Source of the DNA: Bedellia somnulentella
Lineage: Eukaryota > Arthropoda > Insecta > Lepidoptera > Bedelliidae
NCBI GenBank assembly: GCA_963576735.1
Contig: OY755170.1
Span: 10,090,567-10,154,566, forward strand
Direction: 5' to 3'
DNA: 64,000 nt
In this document: positions 63,874 through 64,000 of the stretch, piece by piece
Position numbering within the stretch: the first letter of the stretch is position 1
How the letters are laid out: every line of letters starts with the position of its first letter
Notes under the pieces: model-generated
Databases searched by the model: none
Told to the model about the DNA's origin: nothing
Seen by the model: the letters and a program-made list of their open reading frames with translations, nothing else
Position numbers and translations under genes: made by a program

Positions 63874-64000
63874 ATGGAGTCTAACTTGAGTAATTACCAT
63901 CCAACGGTTAGCCGAAGTCCAAATATGAGTAATACCAGCTACACACTTCAGGAAAACTTCGAAATAGATTTGGAAGATACCAATTGGATTCTGACTTCAT
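63874..64000 (+). CDS. Ammonium transporter (AMT family), N-terminal fragment cut by window end
   Basis: An ATG in AAAATGGAG context opens 42 codons to the edge. After a polar extracellular-type N-terminus (about 33 residues with N-x-S/T sites), the frame reads DLEDTNWILTS, which matches the conserved start of the first membrane segment in insect AMT proteins (continuing in the family as SSFIIFTMQTGF). AMT/Rh proteins carry ammonium across membranes as trimers. Only this short stretch is visible, so the identity rests on about ten residues. Confidence 0.6.
   Translation, partial: MESNLSNYHPTVSRSPNMSNTSYTLQENFEIDLEDTNWILTS

Overview
The window is AT-rich insect nuclear DNA, most likely from a moth or butterfly. 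Three things suggest this: an even-skipped-type homeobox gene, intron-rich coding sequence, and a dense load of tRNA-derived SINEs and RTE-like non-LTR retrotransposon ends with TATG tails of the kind common in Lepidoptera. I cannot name the species. There is no bacterial-style gene organisation.

Genes. All the host genes I can support are on the + strand. (1) A first coding exon at 2603-2966 carries an engrailed-homology-1 (eh1) repressor motif; its other exons are not recognisable here. (2) A complete even-skipped (eve) gene spans 7590-13403 in four exons. Its homeobox is split by an intron between homeodomain positions 46 and 47, and it has long introns and AT-rich flanks that probably hold regulatory DNA. 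(3) The N-terminal exon of what looks like an ammonium transporter (AMT) starts at 63874 and runs off the window. Weaker candidates are a CpG-rich islet with an NRF-1-like site and a possible first exon (52575-52724), and an orphan internal exon (54386-54482).

Mobile DNA. Two mariner elements keep recognisable inverted repeats and TA target duplications. One (15759-17025) has a transposase frame broken by a single in-frame stop; the other (20795-22049, reverse) is decayed. A DNA transposon at 23754-26628 has 12-bp terminal inverted repeats, an ATTT target duplication, eight copies of the 11-mer CAGGGAAGTGA and a frameshifted transposase-like gene. I could not place it in a superfamily, and it is the best candidate for something undescribed. 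About 25 copies of one ~245-bp retroposon (family A here) are spread from 15 kb to 63 kb; three have clear 9-11 bp target duplications. Other SINE families (C, D, E, F), several 5'-truncated LINE ends, and foldback MITEs fill much of the rest.

Large-scale structure. A 6378-bp segment is tandemly duplicated (34926-41303 and 41304-47681) and is almost identical between copies. It carries a reverse-transcriptase remnant, several repeats, and a non-repetitive stretch with clustered TAATCC-type sites. A perfect 108-bp palindrome lies at 775-882. Stretches between named features are mostly AT-rich, without coding signal; a few GC-richer, non-repetitive blocks (for example 19290-19500, 29040-29330 and 29890-30480) could be regulatory DNA of the homeobox genes. 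Family letters A-H are local labels used only in this annotation.
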